The notes under the pieces: generated by a model | Databases searched by the model: none | What the model was told of the DNA's origin: nothing | The model's input: only the letters and a program-made list of their open reading frames with translations | Assembly: GCF_004300825.1 (NCBI RefSeq) | Contig: NZ_CP036250.1 | Location: 2,660,001 to 2,724,000, forward strand | Source: Egicoccus halophilus | GTDB taxonomy: Bacteria > Actinomycetota > Nitriliruptoria > Nitriliruptorales > Nitriliruptoraceae | Length of the DNA stretch: 64,000 bases | Direction of reading: 5' to 3' | Position numbers and translations under genes: made by a program | Shown: one piece after another, positions 35,757 through 45,506 of the stretch | How the letters are laid out: every line of letters begins with the position of its first letter | How positions within the stretch are numbered: the first letter of the stretch is position 1

Positions 35757-35881
35757 GGGTGCACTTTCGTCGCGACCGGGCGGATGGACGCGGCCAGCCT
35801 AGGCGGCTCGACACCCACACCCTCCCGGCCGATAGCCTCCGGCGACGCACCCCCATGTCCGCACGCGACCGAGGTCCGAAC

Positions 35882-36178
35882 GTGTCCGACCAGCCCACGC
35901 CCGAGCAGCCCCGCCAGCAGCCGCAGGTCCAGGTCGTCGTCCCCGACGACGAGAAGCACGGCGCGTACGCCAACTTCCTGGTCGTGTCCCACTCGCCGCA
36001 CGAGTTCACGCTCGACTTCTGCCAGTTGCTGCCGGCCGGCGAGGCGGGGCGCGTCAACGCCGAGGTCGTCAGCCGCGTGCGCATCGCCCCCACCATGGTC
36101 GGCCGGGTGCTCAACGCGCTCAACACGAACCTGACGAACTACGAGGAGCGGTTCGGACAGGTCAAGGCGCTCGGCTGA
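35882..36178 (+). CDS. DUF3467 family protein
   Basis: A short soluble protein of 98 residues. Its core, ANFLVVSHSPHEFTLDFCQLLP and the later VSRVRIAPTMVGRVLNALNTNLTNYEERFG, is the conserved DUF3467 pattern, found across bacteria and of unknown function. The GTG at 35882 follows GAGGTCC with proper spacing; the ATG at 35855 has no ribosome-binding sequence. Its stop lies 1 base before the HAD gene. Divergent from pgi. Confidence 0.85.
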   Translation: MSDQPTPEQPRQQPQVQVVVPDDEKHGAYANFLVVSHSPHEFTLDFCQLLPAGEAGRVNAEVVSRVRIAPTMVGRVLNALNTNLTNYEERFGQVKALG

Positions 36179-36179
36179 G

Positions 36180-37073
36180 ATGACCACCTCCCCCTCCACC
36201 GGCCTGCCCGCGGGCATCCGCCCCGGCGGCCGGTTCGCCGAGTGGCGCCGACCCACGCCGGCCTACGTCGTCTGCGACGTCGACGGCACGCTCGTCGGCC
36301 CCCGTGTCGACGCGACCGACGAGGTCGTCGAGGCGGTGCAACGGGCCCAGGGGGCCGGGTTGCGCGTCGGCGTCGCCACCGGGCGCATGCCGCTGGGCGT
36401 CGAGGCCCTGGTCCGCCAACTCGGCGCCACCGGCCCCCACGTGATGCACAACGGCGCCGAGGTCCGCCACGAGGGTCGCACCATCGCCGCGTGGTCGCTC
36501 GGGCTCGACCAGGTCGCGCAGCTGCTGACGTTCACCGGGTCCCGCGACGACGCCTACCTCGAGGTCTACACCGACGAGGGGTTCTGGGTCTCGTCGTGGG
36601 ACGAGCGGGCCCGGACCCACTGGGACATCCTCGGTCACGAGCCGCTCGGGGTGGTCGACGACGCGCAGGCACTGGCCGGCCAGGCGATCCCGAAGATCAC
36701 CATGACGGTGTTCGACACGGCCGCCGTCCCCGCGGTCATCGCCGGCATCGAGCGCCTCGGCCTGCTCGTGGGACAGGCCGACTCCCCGCGGGCCCCCGAG
36801 CTGCACTTCGTCAACGCCACCTCCCCCGACAGCGACAAGGGTCGCGCCCTGGCCCGGGCGAGCGAGCACCTCGACCTCGAGCTGAGCTCGACGGTCGCCA
36901 TCGGTGACGCCGCCAACGACCGCTCGATGCTGGCCGTCGCCGGCACCGCCATCGCGATGGGCCAGGCACCGGCCGAGATCCAGGCCCTGGCGCACCTGGT
37001 CGTCCCCGAGGTCGACGCGCACGGCGTCGCCGTCGCGCTCGACGCGGTGCGGACCTGGCGCACGCCGGCGTGA
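36180..37073 (+). CDS. HAD-superfamily phosphatase (Cof type)
   Basis: A 297-residue hydrolase of the Cof/type IIB HAD group: motif I VVCDVDGTLVGP (about residues 30-41), motif II GVATGRMP, and motif IV AIGDAANDRSMLAVAG; a Lys lies in SDKGRALARA. The cap domain lies between. The substrate is probably a sugar phosphate or similar small molecule; the sequence does not tell which. It follows the DUF3467 gene with almost no gap and overlaps the DUF5522 gene by four bases, so the three form an operon. Confidence 0.9.
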   Translation: MTTSPSTGLPAGIRPGGRFAEWRRPTPAYVVCDVDGTLVGPRVDATDEVVEAVQRAQGAGLRVGVATGRMPLGVEALVRQLGATGPHVMHNGAEVRHEGRTIAAWSLGLDQVAQLLTFTGSRDDAYLEVYTDEGFWVSSWDERARTHWDILGHEPLGVVDDAQALAGQAIPKITMTVFDTAAVPAVIAGIERLGLLVGQADSPRAPELHFVNATSPDSDKGRALARASEHLDLELSSTVAIGDAANDRSMLAVAGTAIAMGQAPAEIQALAHLVVPEVDAHGVAVALDAVRTWRTPA

Positions 37074-37339
37074 CGTCACCACCCGGGGTCCGTCGGCTGC
37101 CGTTGGTCGAGCGGCTGGACCCCGGGCGGGACGACTACGCCGCGATCCTCGCGGCCCACGACGCGGCCGTGCACGTGGGCGACCCGGGCTACCTCGACCC
37201 GTCGACCGGCTTCTTCGTGTTCACGGCCGCCGAACTGTGGGACCGTGGCGACTGCTGCGGGTCGGGGTGCCGCCACTGTCCCTACGACGACGGTCCCCGC
37301 GGCGCGGCCCACGAGCACGCGCCGCCGTTGCCGGACTGA
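37070..37339 (+). CDS. DUF5522 family small cysteine-rich protein
   Basis: An 89-residue protein with the family's block YLDPSTGFFVFTAAELWDRGDCCGSGCRHCPY. The four cysteines (CC..C..C) may bind a metal or iron-sulfur cluster; the family function is unknown. GTG at 37070 overlaps the stop of the HAD gene (GTGA). A hairpin just after the stop probably ends the operon. Confidence 0.88.
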   Translation: MTSPPGVRRLPLVERLDPGRDDYAAILAAHDAAVHVGDPGYLDPSTGFFVFTAAELWDRGDCCGSGCRHCPYDDGPRGAAHEHAPPLPD

Positions 37340-37346
37340 TCGGGCC

Positions 37347-37365
37347 GGCCCGTCCGGGACGGGCC
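37347..37365. terminator. Bidirectional GC hairpin
   Basis: GGCCCGTC and its complement GACGGGCC form a tight stem between the convergent ends of the DUF5522 gene (37339) and guaB (37376). No U-tract follows on either strand. Confidence 0.5.
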
Positions 37366-37375
37366 CCGAAACACC

Positions 37376-38893
37376 TCAGCGCTTGCCGGGCACGGAGTAG
37401 TTCGGTGCCTCGTGGACGACGTCGAGGTCGTGCACGTGCGACTCGCGGGCCCCGGCGGCGGACTGGCGTACGAAGCGGGCCTTGTCGACCAGCGACGGGA
37501 GATCGGCCGCGCCGACCAACCCCATGCCGGCCCGCACCCCGCCCTCGAGCTGTCCGGTCACCTCGGCCAGCGCCCCGCGGTAGGGCAACAGACCGGAGAC
37601 ACCCTCGGGCACCAGCTTCGACGGCTGCGCGACCGCTTCCCTGGCGCTGCCGGCCAACTTCTCGGCCTGGAAGTAGCGGTCGGCGGACCCGGCGCGCATC
37701 GCGTCGATGGAGCCCATCCCGCGGTACTCCTTGTAGCGCCGGCCGCCGACCAGGACCTGCTCGCCGGGCGACTCGTCCGTGCCGGCCAGCAGGTTGCCGA
37801 CCATCACCGCGCTCGCGCCCGCGGCCAGCGCCTTGACCACGTCACCGGAGAAACGCACACCGCCGTCCGCGACCGAGGCGATGCCGCACTCGAGCGCCAC
37901 CTCGGCGCAGTCCATCACGGCGGTGAACTGCGGCATGCCCACCCCGGTGACGACCCGCGTGGTGCAGATCGATCCGGGACCGACCCCCACCTTCACCACG
38001 TCGGCGCCGTGGTCCGCACAGGCCCGCACGGCGTCCGCGGTCGCCACGTTGCCGACCATCAGCGGAACGTCGGGGAGGCGGTCCTTGAGCTTCGCCGCGA
38101 ACTCGAGGATGCCGGCCGAGTGCCCGTGCGACGAGTCGATCGCCAGCAGGTCCACCCCGGCCGCGGCGAGCGCCTCGGCCCGGGCCTCGCCCTCCGGGCC
38201 CACGCCGACCGCAGCCGCGCACAGCAGCCGGCCACGGCCGTCCTTGGCCGCGCTCGGGTAGGTACGGACCTTCTCGATGTCCTTGAAGGTGAACATGCCG
38301 GTCAGCCGACCCGACCGGCCGTCCTGCTCGGGTTCGACGATCGGCAGCTTCTCGACGCGATGCTCCTGCATCAGGTCGCGGGCCTGGTCGAGCGTGGTCC
38401 CGGGCACCGCGGTGATCAGCCGGTCGGCGGTCATGTACTCCTTGACCGGGTGTCCCGACTCCGTGACCAGCCGCAGGTCCCGGTTGGTCACGATGCCGAC
38501 CAGACGTCCCGCCTCGTCGACGACCGGGAACCCCGACACCCGGTAGCGCGCCATCAGCTCGAACGCGGTGTCGACCGTGTCGTCGGGCCGCAGGGTGACC
38601 GGGTCGAGGATGAAGCCCGACTCCGAGCGCTTGACGTCCTCCACCATTGCGGCCTGCGCCTCGACGCTGGTGTTCTTGTGGATGACACCGAGTCCGCCCT
38701 GCCGCGCGAGCGCAATGGCCATCTCGGCCTCGGTGACCTTGTCCATGGCCGCCGAGAGCAGGGGCAGGCGGAGCTGGATCGTCGCGTGCAACCGGGTCGA
38801 GATGTCGACGTCACGCGGCAGCACCGCCGACGCCTGCGGCACGAGCAGGACGTCGTCGTAGCTCAGCGCCTCGGGGATCTCGGACACCGGCAT
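37376..38893 (-). CDS. guaB: IMP dehydrogenase
   Basis: Makes XMP from IMP, the first committed step of GMP synthesis. The 505-residue protein has the family start [21 protein letters not shown], a CBS pair (about residues 95-215), IDSSHGHS, the catalytic loop GPGSICTTR (Cys about 310), [25 protein letters not shown], and the mobile flap [10 protein letters not shown]. The C-terminal part is complete. ATG at 38893. Monocistronic in this window. Confidence 0.97.
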   Translation of the reverse strand: MPVSEIPEALSYDDVLLVPQASAVLPRDVDISTRLHATIQLRLPLLSAAMDKVTEAEMAIALARQGGLGVIHKNTSVEAQAAMVEDVKRSESGFILDPVTLRPDDTVDTAFELMARYRVSGFPVVDEAGRLVGIVTNRDLRLVTESGHPVKEYMTADRLITAVPGTTLDQARDLMQEHRVEKLPIVEPEQDGRSGRLTGMFTFKDIEKVRTYPSAAKDGRGRLLCAAAVGVGPEGEARAEALAAAGVDLLAIDSSHGHSAGILEFAAKLKDRLPDVPLMVGNVATADAVRACADHGADVVKVGVGPGSICTTRVVTGVGMPQFTAVMDCAEVALECGIASVADGGVRFSGDVVKALAAGASAVMVGNLLAGTDESPGEQVLVGGRRYKEYRGMGSIDAMRAGSADRYFQAEKLAGSAREAVAQPSKLVPEGVSGLLPYRGALAEVTGQLEGGVRAGMGLVGAADLPSLVDKARFVRQSAAGARESHVHDLDVVHEAPNYSVPGKR

Positions 38894-39147
38894 GTCGTCG
38901 CTCCTTCGGTGGCGGGAGCCACACGGTACCCCGCCGCGAGGTCCCGCCGCGACGCCGTCCCGGCGCGGTGAGCGGCCCGCCGACACGCCCCGTCTCGGCA
39001 GGTCGGGCGCCGGGCTGTAGCGCCGATCCGGGCGCCGTGCGCTGCCGGACCGGTCTCTGAAGGATGCCTGCAAATCACTCGCTCGACGTGCGTCCGGCAC
39101 GACGGGACGGGTGCTCGCCCCATTCCTCCCACACCAACGAGACACGG

Positions 39148-41289
39148 ATGTCCTCGCTCCTTCCTCCCTCCCTGCGTTCCCCGTTGGCCGGTCTCGCGCT
39201 GGCCGCAGTGGCTGCCTCGTCGCTGGCCGTACCGGCACTCACCGAGGCGGCTGCGGCCGCCACGACGTCGGGCGCGTTGCCCGTCGCGGGCGTCACTGCG
39301 TCCGCCCACGACGGCAACGTCCCCGCCAACGCCGTCGACGGCTCGCTGACCACCCGGTGGTCGGCTGCCGGCGACGGCCAGTACCTGACCGCCGACCTGG
39401 GTCAGCCGGCCCTCGTCGACGGGCTGGCGCTCGCCTGGCACGACGGCAACCGCCGTCGCGCCGAGTTCTCCGTCAGCGTCTCGCCCGACGGCGAGCGCTG
39501 GCAGACTGTGCTGGCACGCACCTCGTCCTCGGGCACCACGCTCGAACTCGAACGGTTCGGCTTCGCCCCGATCGAGGCCCGCTTCGTCCGGCTCACCGGC
39601 CACGGCAACAACCTCAACGCCTGGAACTCGCTCACCGAGCTCGAGGTCCTCGGCGCCGCGGTCCCGACACCGACGGCCGGACGACTCCCGGTGGCCGGCG
39701 TCACCGCCACCTCCCACGACGGCAACGTCCCCGCCAACGCCGTCGACGGGTCACTGTCCACCCGCTGGTCCGCCCTCGGTGACGGCGAACAGCTGACGGC
39801 CGACCTCGGCACGCTCGCGACCGTCGACGCCGTCGAGCTGGCCTGGCACAGCGGCGACCGCCGCCGGGCCGTGTTCAGCCTCGAGGTCTCCGTCGACGGC
39901 GACACCTGGCACACCGTGCTCGCACGCACCCGGGCCTCGGGCACCACGCTGCAACTCGAGCGCCACGCCCTCGCTCCGGTCGAGGCCCGCTTCGTCCGTC
40001 TCACCGGTCACGGCAACAACCTCAACGCCTGGAACGCGGTCACCGAGCTCGAGGTCCACGGCACGCCGGTCGTGTGGAAGCGCGCACTGCGGCCGGTCGC
40101 CGGTGTGCAGTGGGGCCAGCACGAGGACGGGCACCGATTCACCGTCGACCTCGGCACGGTCACGACGGTCGACGAGGTCGCCCTCACCTGGCAGGGCGGC
40201 ACGCCCGCGGGGACCTTCTCGCTGGCGACCTCGACCGACGCCGACGACTGGACACCCGTGGTGACGACGACCGACGTCGTCCCGGCCCGCGCCGAGACCT
40301 ACCGCTTCGACACGGTGTCGGCCCGCTACGTGCAGGTCACCGCCGACGGCCCGGCGCTGGACACCTGGACCGCGATCGCCGACGTGGTCGTGAGCGGTCG
40401 TGACCGGGCCCGTACGGCGAGCGCCGTGCCGCAGCCGCTCGGCCCGCAGGACGGCGACGCGGACGCGCCGGCGTCGAGCGACGCCTGGTCGCCCGCAGCC
40501 ACCGACGTCCCCGCACAGGGCCCGGTACCCGACGTGCTCCTCGACCCCGAGGCCCACGGTTTCCCCGGCCCCACCACCACCGGGGCCGCCGACGTCGACG
40601 AGCTGCGGGTCGTCGAGGGACGTGTCAACGTCGACCGGGACGGCCAGGTGCTCGAGAACGTGCTCGTCCGCGGCCGCATCAACGTCACCGCTGCGAACGC
40701 GACCATCCGCAACGTACGGGTGGAGGCCAGCAGCGAGTACGGCATCGTCATCGACCACCGCAACGGTGGCCGCCACCTCACCGTCCTCGACACCGAGATC
40801 GTCGGTCGGGGCGAGAGCTGCATCGCCGGTATCGCCCACCACTCGTTCACCGCCCGGCGGGTCGAGGTGACCAACTGTGACGACGGCTTCCGCATCGGCA
40901 CGGACACGACCATCGAGGACTCGTTCGTCCACGGGCTGCGCAAGTCCAAGGGCGACGAGCACAACGACGCCATGCAGACCACCGGTGGCCGCAACATCGT
41001 GATCCGCAACAACACGATGATCTCGGTGTGGCGCCGCCAGACCTCGAGCATCCTGCTGCAGGCGATCTTCTCCCCGATCGACAACGTCCTCGTCGAGGGC
41101 AACCTCATGAGCGGCGGGACCTACACGATCTACGTGGAGAACGCCAACGACCAGCCGGGCCCGACCAACGTCACGATCCGGGACAACGTCCTGGTCGAGG
41201 GTTCCGGGCTCTACGGCCACCGGCGCTTCCGCAACGCCCAGGTGCGTTGGGAGGGCAACGTCTTCTCGACCGGAGGCCGCGCCGACTGA
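39148..41289 (+). CDS. Secreted protein with three discoidin-type domains and a right-handed beta-helix
   Basis: A 713-residue exported protein. An N-terminal signal peptide (about residues 1-38, ending near AAAAATT) is followed by two close copies of an F5/8 type C-like domain (about 44-165 and 180-300, repeat period 408 bases, each with DGNVPANAVDGSL and RFVRLTGHGNNLNAWN), a third more diverged one (about 313-410), an Ala/Pro/Asp linker, and a right-handed beta-helix (about 490-713) with VLENVLVRGRINVTAANATIRNVRV and coil repeats. Beta-helices of this kind are found in polysaccharide lyases and depolymerases, so binding and perhaps cutting of a polysaccharide is likely. ATG at 39148 is taken because an upstream in-frame start would place the signal internally. 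Confidence 0.85.
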   Translation: MSSLLPPSLRSPLAGLALAAVAASSLAVPALTEAAAAATTSGALPVAGVTASAHDGNVPANAVDGSLTTRWSAAGDGQYLTADLGQPALVDGLALAWHDGNRRRAEFSVSVSPDGERWQTVLARTSSSGTTLELERFGFAPIEARFVRLTGHGNNLNAWNSLTELEVLGAAVPTPTAGRLPVAGVTATSHDGNVPANAVDGSLSTRWSALGDGEQLTADLGTLATVDAVELAWHSGDRRRAVFSLEVSVDGDTWHTVLARTRASGTTLQLERHALAPVEARFVRLTGHGNNLNAWNAVTELEVHGTPVVWKRALRPVAGVQWGQHEDGHRFTVDLGTVTTVDEVALTWQGGTPAGTFSLATSTDADDWTPVVTTTDVVPARAETYRFDTVSARYVQVTADGPALDTWTAIADVVVSGRDRARTASAVPQPLGPQDGDADAPASSDAWSPAATDVPAQGPVPDVLLDPEAHGFPGPTTTGAADVDELRVVEGRVNVDRDGQVLENVLVRGRINVTAANATIRNVRVEASSEYGIVIDHRNGGRHLTVLDTEIVGRGESCIAGIAHHSFTARRVEVTNCDDGFRIGTDTTIEDSFVHGLRKSKGDEHNDAMQTTGGRNIVIRNNTMISVWRRQTSSILLQAIFSPIDNVLVEGNLMSGGTYTIYVENANDQPGPTNVTIRDNVLVEGSGLYGHRRFRNAQVRWEGNVFSTGGRAD

Positions 41290-41309
41290 GCTCTGCCGCG
41301 ACGACGCGC

Positions 41310-41344
41310 CCGGGGGCGCCGCCGGACTCCGGTGGCGCCCCCGG
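41310..41344. terminator. Strong bidirectional hairpin
   Basis: CCGGGGGCGCC (41310-41320) pairs perfectly with GGCGCCCCCGG (41334-41344), with an inner CCGG/CCGG stem. It lies between the convergent ends of the secreted beta-helix protein and the peroxiredoxin and can serve both. Confidence 0.75.
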
Positions 41345-41361
41345 CGTGTGACCCCGCCGCG

Positions 41362-41841
41362 TCAGGCCTGGGCGTCGAGGGCGCCGAGGTCACGCAGGGC
41401 CGCCTTCCAGGCGTCCTGGTCCCGGGCCTGCGGGATCGGGTGGTGGTCGGCGTAGGCGACCGTGCCGTCCTTGTCGACCAGGAACGTGCCGCGGGTCGCG
41501 AGCCCCGAGCGCTCGTCGAGGACCCCGTAGGTGCGCGCCACCTCGCCGTGGGGCCAGAAGTCGCTGAGCAGCGGGAAGTCGAACCCCTGCTCGTGGGCCC
41601 AACGCGCGTGGGTCGCGGTCGAGTCGACCGAGATCGCCAACGTCTCGACCTCGTCGTTGCGGAAGGTCGTGATCGAGTCCCGGATGCCACACATCTCGGA
41701 CTCGCACACGCCGGTGAACGACAGCGGGTAGAACACCACGACGACGTGCTTCTTGCCGCGGTAGTCGGACAAGCGCACCGGCTGGTTGGTCTGGTCCTTC
41801 AGTTCGAAGTCGGGGGCCTGCTGGCCGACCTGCACGGACAC
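41362..41841 (-). CDS. Peroxiredoxin (AhpE-like)
   Basis: Reduces peroxides with a cysteine thiol. The 159-residue protein begins VGQQAPDFELKDQTNQPVRLSDYRGK and has the peroxidatic Cys in FYPLSFTGVC (about residue 47) with CESEMC following, a Thr and Pro context typical of AhpE/BCP-type enzymes, and TRGTFLVDKDGTVAYAD at the end. The GTG at 41841 is preceded by AGGAG. The second Cys five residues on may or may not resolve the disulfide. Confidence 0.93.
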   Translation of the reverse strand: MSVQVGQQAPDFELKDQTNQPVRLSDYRGKKHVVVVFYPLSFTGVCESEMCGIRDSITTFRNDEVETLAISVDSTATHARWAHEQGFDFPLLSDFWPHGEVARTYGVLDERSGLATRGTFLVDKDGTVAYADHHPIPQARDQDAWKAALRDLGALDAQA

Positions 41842-41932
41842 GACAACTCCTGTCGGGCGCCACGTCGGGAGGCGGAAGTCGGCGCCGCGGGCGGCACGAT
41901 ACTGCCACCCGCGGCGTCGAGGTCCCGGGCCG

Positions 41933-44512
41933 TCACTCGGTGGCGAGCGCGGCGACCGGCGAGGTCCTGGCGGCGGCACGGCCCGGCAGCACCGAAGCCA
42001 ACGCACCGGCGCCCAGCGCCACGACCAGCACCAGCCCGAGATCGCGCCAGGGCACCGTCAGCGGGATGCCGTCGGCCACGGCGCCGAGCACCGCGCGGGT
42101 GCCGGCCCAGCCGTACAGGGTGCCGAGCAGCGCACCGACGACCGCGCCGCTGCCGGCGATGAGCACGCCCTCGATCGCCAGGGTGGACCGCAACTGGCGA
42201 CGGGTCAGGCCGATCGCGCGCAGGGTCGCCGACTCGTGTCGGCGCTCGATCACCGACAGCGACAGGGTGTTGGCCACCCCGACGAGCGCGATGACGACCG
42301 CGACCCCGAGCAACCCGACCACGACCGCCAACAGCCCGTCGATGATCCGGTCGAACATGGCGCGTTCCAGTGCGGGACCACCGACCTCGACCACCTGGGT
42401 GCTGAACCGCTCCTGCACGGCCTCGACGACGGCCGGTGCCGCGCCATGGTCTGACAACCGGACCCAGAGCCTCGTCACCTCGGCGTCTGGTGCGAAGCGT
42501 GCCAGGGTCTCGGAGGTCACCAGCAGCTGGTGTCCCGGCAGGTCACCGACGCGGGCGACGACGGAGGTGCTGGCGTCGGGTACCAACGAGCCGTCGTCCC
42601 CGGCCAGTCCGATCGTCGTCGACGCGCCGTCCTCGATGCCGGCCAGCTCGGCCATCGACGCGGGCACCAGCACCGTGTCCGGTCCCAGCTCGTCGACGAG
42701 CCCACCGCGGACCACGGCCGTGGCGTCGGCGGGGTCCAGCGCCGCGACAGTGGTGTGGAGCCCTTCGTGCCCGCCCTCGATCACGCCGACGACGCTGCGC
42801 AACCCGACGGCCCGGTCGACCCCGTCGAGCTCGCCGACCGCCGCCAGGTCGGAGGCGGCCAGGACGTCCTGCTCGTCGACGGCGGCCACCTCGAGGTCCA
42901 CCGGGAACTCGCGGTCGAGTTCCCGGTCGAAGGCGTTGCGTGCCGTGGCGGCGCCGGTGCTCATCATCGCCACGAGCGTGACCCCGATCATCAACGCGGC
43001 GCTGGTGACCGCGGTCCGCTGCGGGTTGCGCACCGTGTTGGCCGCAGCCAGCACCGCGGCAGGGGCGTCGCGGCGGGCCAGCACGCCACCTGCCCGGCCC
43101 AGCAGACGCGGGACGAAGAACACCGAACCGAGCAGCACCCCGACGAAGGACAACAGCCCGCCGGGGATGCCGAGCGCCAGTCCGAGCAGGGGGGACAGCG
43201 CACCCCCGACGGTCGCCGCCACCACCAGCAGCACCAGCCCGCCGGCCGTGAAGACCAGGGCGGTGCGGAGCCGACGGCGACTGCCCGGCGCCCGGACGGA
43301 CGGGGCGTCGGCCGGCCGCATGGCGGCCAGGGGCGAGACACGGGCGGCGGCCCGGGCCGGGGTCCGTGCGGCGACCAACGTGACCAGGACGCCGGCCAGC
43401 AGCGGAACGACCACGACGAGGGGACGCAGCGCGACGACCTCGGGCAGCGGGAGATGCGGGGCGGCGTTGCGCAAGACCAGCAGGGCCCCCTGCGCGAGCA
43501 GGGTCCCGACGGCGATGCCGACGAGCGAGGCAGCGGTACCGAGCAGCAGCGCCTCGAGGCTCACCGACCGACGCAGCTGCCGGGCGGTGGCACCGACACA
43601 CCGCAGCAGGGCGAGCTGTCGGGTGCGCTGGGCGACGAGCACGGAGAAGGTGTTGGCGATGACCAGACCGGCCACGATCAGGGCGACGGCGGCGAAGCCG
43701 AGCACCAATGCCGTGAGCAGGTCCTGTTGCCCGGAGCGCGCGGCGATGAGCACCTCGGCCTGCTCGGCGCGGGTACGCACCTGGTGCCCCGCCTCCCCGG
43801 GCAGCGCGGCGCCGACGGCGGTGCGCACCTCCTCGAGGTCGGCGCCGGGTGCGAGCAGCAGCAGCATCCGGTCGACCCGCACCTCCTCGTCACCGAGCTG
43901 CGCCCACCGACGGGCGTCGCCGGCCGTGACGAGCACGGCCCCGTCGGTGGCCGCGAAGGCGCCGGTGGGGTCGTCGGCCACGCCGGCGACGCGCAGGGCC
44001 TCGACGTGCTCGACGATCTCGCCGTCCCCCTCGTCGGTACCGTCGGCGAGCGGCACCCACCGCGAGAAGGTCACCTCGACCGTGTTGTCGACGGCGAGAC
44101 CCAGCCGGTCGGCGACGGCTCGCGGCACGGCCACCTCGCCGTCCTCGGGCAGTCGGCCCTCCACGACCTCGAGCGGCTGGAGTCGGGGATCCCCGGCGAC
44201 GGCGGTGTAGGGCTGGTAGGCGACGCGACCGGCGGCCGAGAACTGCAGGAACCCTTCGAGCTGGGGGTCGGCGACGGCCACGTCGGGCACCGCACCGACG
44301 GCGGCCACGTCCGCGTCGCTCAGGGGTGCCCCGGTGATCACCAGGTCGGCCTGGGCGAGCGAGGTGACCATGGCGTCACGCGCCGTCCGCGTCATCAGGT
44401 CCGAGGCCAGCAGGGTCGCGGCGACGAACGCGGTCCCGATGGCGATGGCGAGCCCGGCGGCAGCGAGTCGACCGATGCTGCGGCGGGCCTGGGCGAGGGT
44501 GAGCTGCAACAT
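41933..44512 (-). CDS. FtsX/MacB-type ABC transporter permease
   Basis: An 859-residue membrane protein with two FtsX domains. A membrane segment at about 15-40 is followed by a large extracytoplasmic region, three membrane helices near 270-390, further helices near 420-480, a second extracytoplasmic region, and three C-terminal helices with ANTLSLSVIERRHESATLRAIGLTRRQ. Such proteins use mechanotransmission to export peptides or lipids or to control enzymes outside. Start overlaps the end of the ATPase gene by one base, so they are a pair. Two-component genes upstream suggest envelope-stress or antibiotic control. Confidence 0.92.
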   Translation of the reverse strand: MLQLTLAQARRSIGRLAAAGLAIAIGTAFVAATLLASDLMTRTARDAMVTSLAQADLVITGAPLSDADVAAVGAVPDVAVADPQLEGFLQFSAAGRVAYQPYTAVAGDPRLQPLEVVEGRLPEDGEVAVPRAVADRLGLAVDNTVEVTFSRWVPLADGTDEGDGEIVEHVEALRVAGVADDPTGAFAATDGAVLVTAGDARRWAQLGDEEVRVDRMLLLLAPGADLEEVRTAVGAALPGEAGHQVRTRAEQAEVLIAARSGQQDLLTALVLGFAAVALIVAGLVIANTFSVLVAQRTRQLALLRCVGATARQLRRSVSLEALLLGTAASLVGIAVGTLLAQGALLVLRNAAPHLPLPEVVALRPLVVVVPLLAGVLVTLVAARTPARAAARVSPLAAMRPADAPSVRAPGSRRRLRTALVFTAGGLVLLVVAATVGGALSPLLGLALGIPGGLLSFVGVLLGSVFFVPRLLGRAGGVLARRDAPAAVLAAANTVRNPQRTAVTSAALMIGVTLVAMMSTGAATARNAFDRELDREFPVDLEVAAVDEQDVLAASDLAAVGELDGVDRAVGLRSVVGVIEGGHEGLHTTVAALDPADATAVVRGGLVDELGPDTVLVPASMAELAGIEDGASTTIGLAGDDGSLVPDASTSVVARVGDLPGHQLLVTSETLARFAPDAEVTRLWVRLSDHGAAPAVVEAVQERFSTQVVEVGGPALERAMFDRIIDGLLAVVVGLLGVAVVIALVGVANTLSLSVIERRHESATLRAIGLTRRQLRSTLAIEGVLIAGSGAVVGALLGTLYGWAGTRAVLGAVADGIPLTVPWRDLGLVLVVALGAGALASVLPGRAAARTSPVAALATE

Positions 44513-45327
44513 CAGCGCACTCCCGCAGCGGTCGGGGTGTCCAGGCCACGCAGCGCGTCGAGCCCGGCCAGCACCGACTCGGCCGTGGGGTCGGCGATGT
44601 CACCGGCCACGCGCCCGTCGGCGAACAGCACGACCCGGTCGGCGTAGGCCGCCGCGGCCGGGTCGTGGGTCACCATGATCACCGTCCGTCCGAGTTCCCG
44701 GACCGAGCGCCGCAGGAACGACAGCACCTCGGCGCCGGCGCGCGAGTCGAGGTTGCCCGTCGGCTCGTCGGCGAACACGACGTCGGGCTTCGTGACGAGC
44801 GCCCGGGCGATGGCGACGCGCTGCCGCTGCCCTCCGGAGAGCTCACCGGGGCGGTGCGCGAGGCGGTCACCGAGGCCGAGCGTGCCGACCAGCGTGGCCA
44901 GCCACTGCGGGTCGGGACGGGTGCCGGCGAGCTGCAGCGGCAACACGATGTTCTGCTCGGCGGTGAACATCGGCAGCAGGTTGAACGACTGGAAGACGAA
45001 GCCGACCCGGTCGCGTCGCAGGCGTGTCAGCGCCTCGTCGTCGAGGGTGGTCAGGTCGAGATCACCGAGCAGGGCCTGCCCCGCCGTGGCGGTGTCGAGA
45101 CCGGCGAGCAGATGCATCAGCGTCGACTTGCCGGAGCCGGACGGGCCCATGATGGCCGTGAAGGCGCCGCGGGCGAGGTCGAGGTCGACGTCGTCGAGGG
45201 CGACGACCGCGGCGTCCCCGCTGCCGTAGACCTTGGTCAGGCCACGGGCGCGGACGGCAGGGCGGGCGGTGGGACGGTCGGCGGGACCGTCGGCGGGACG
45301 GTCGGGTCGGGTGGCGCTCGGGTTCAC
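44512..45327 (-). CDS. MacB/LolD-type ABC transporter ATP-binding protein
   Basis: ATPase partner of the FtsX-type permease, 271 residues. Walker A GPSGSGKSTLMHLLAGLD, signature LSGGQRQRVAIARAL, Walker B DVVFADEPTGNLDS and the switch His in VTHDPAAA are all present; the FQSFNLLPMFTAEQNIVLPLQLAG Q-loop block is typical of this family. The N-terminus has about 20 Pro/Ala/Asp/Arg-rich residues before the domain (RPADGPADRP), so a later start is possible. It lies 179 bases downstream of the response regulator. Confidence 0.94.
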   Translation of the reverse strand: MNPSATRPDRPADGPADRPTARPAVRARGLTKVYGSGDAAVVALDDVDLDLARGAFTAIMGPSGSGKSTLMHLLAGLDTATAGQALLGDLDLTTLDDEALTRLRRDRVGFVFQSFNLLPMFTAEQNIVLPLQLAGTRPDPQWLATLVGTLGLGDRLAHRPGELSGGQRQRVAIARALVTKPDVVFADEPTGNLDSRAGAEVLSFLRRSVRELGRTVIMVTHDPAAAAYADRVVLFADGRVAGDIADPTAESVLAGLDALRGLDTPTAAGVR

Positions 45328-45506
45328 GGACAGCTCCGGGAGTCGGGAGAGGAGTCGCTGCGAACGCTACGAACGGCGGCATCCGGGCACATCGGGCCAC
45401 GGGATGGAACCGGGCTCCTCCCGTGGGGGGAGATCCGTGCGCCGGCGGGTGGAGGAACCCGGCGCCCGACGACCGGCCAGGCCCGCGCGCCCGGGGCGCG
45501 GCGGGG

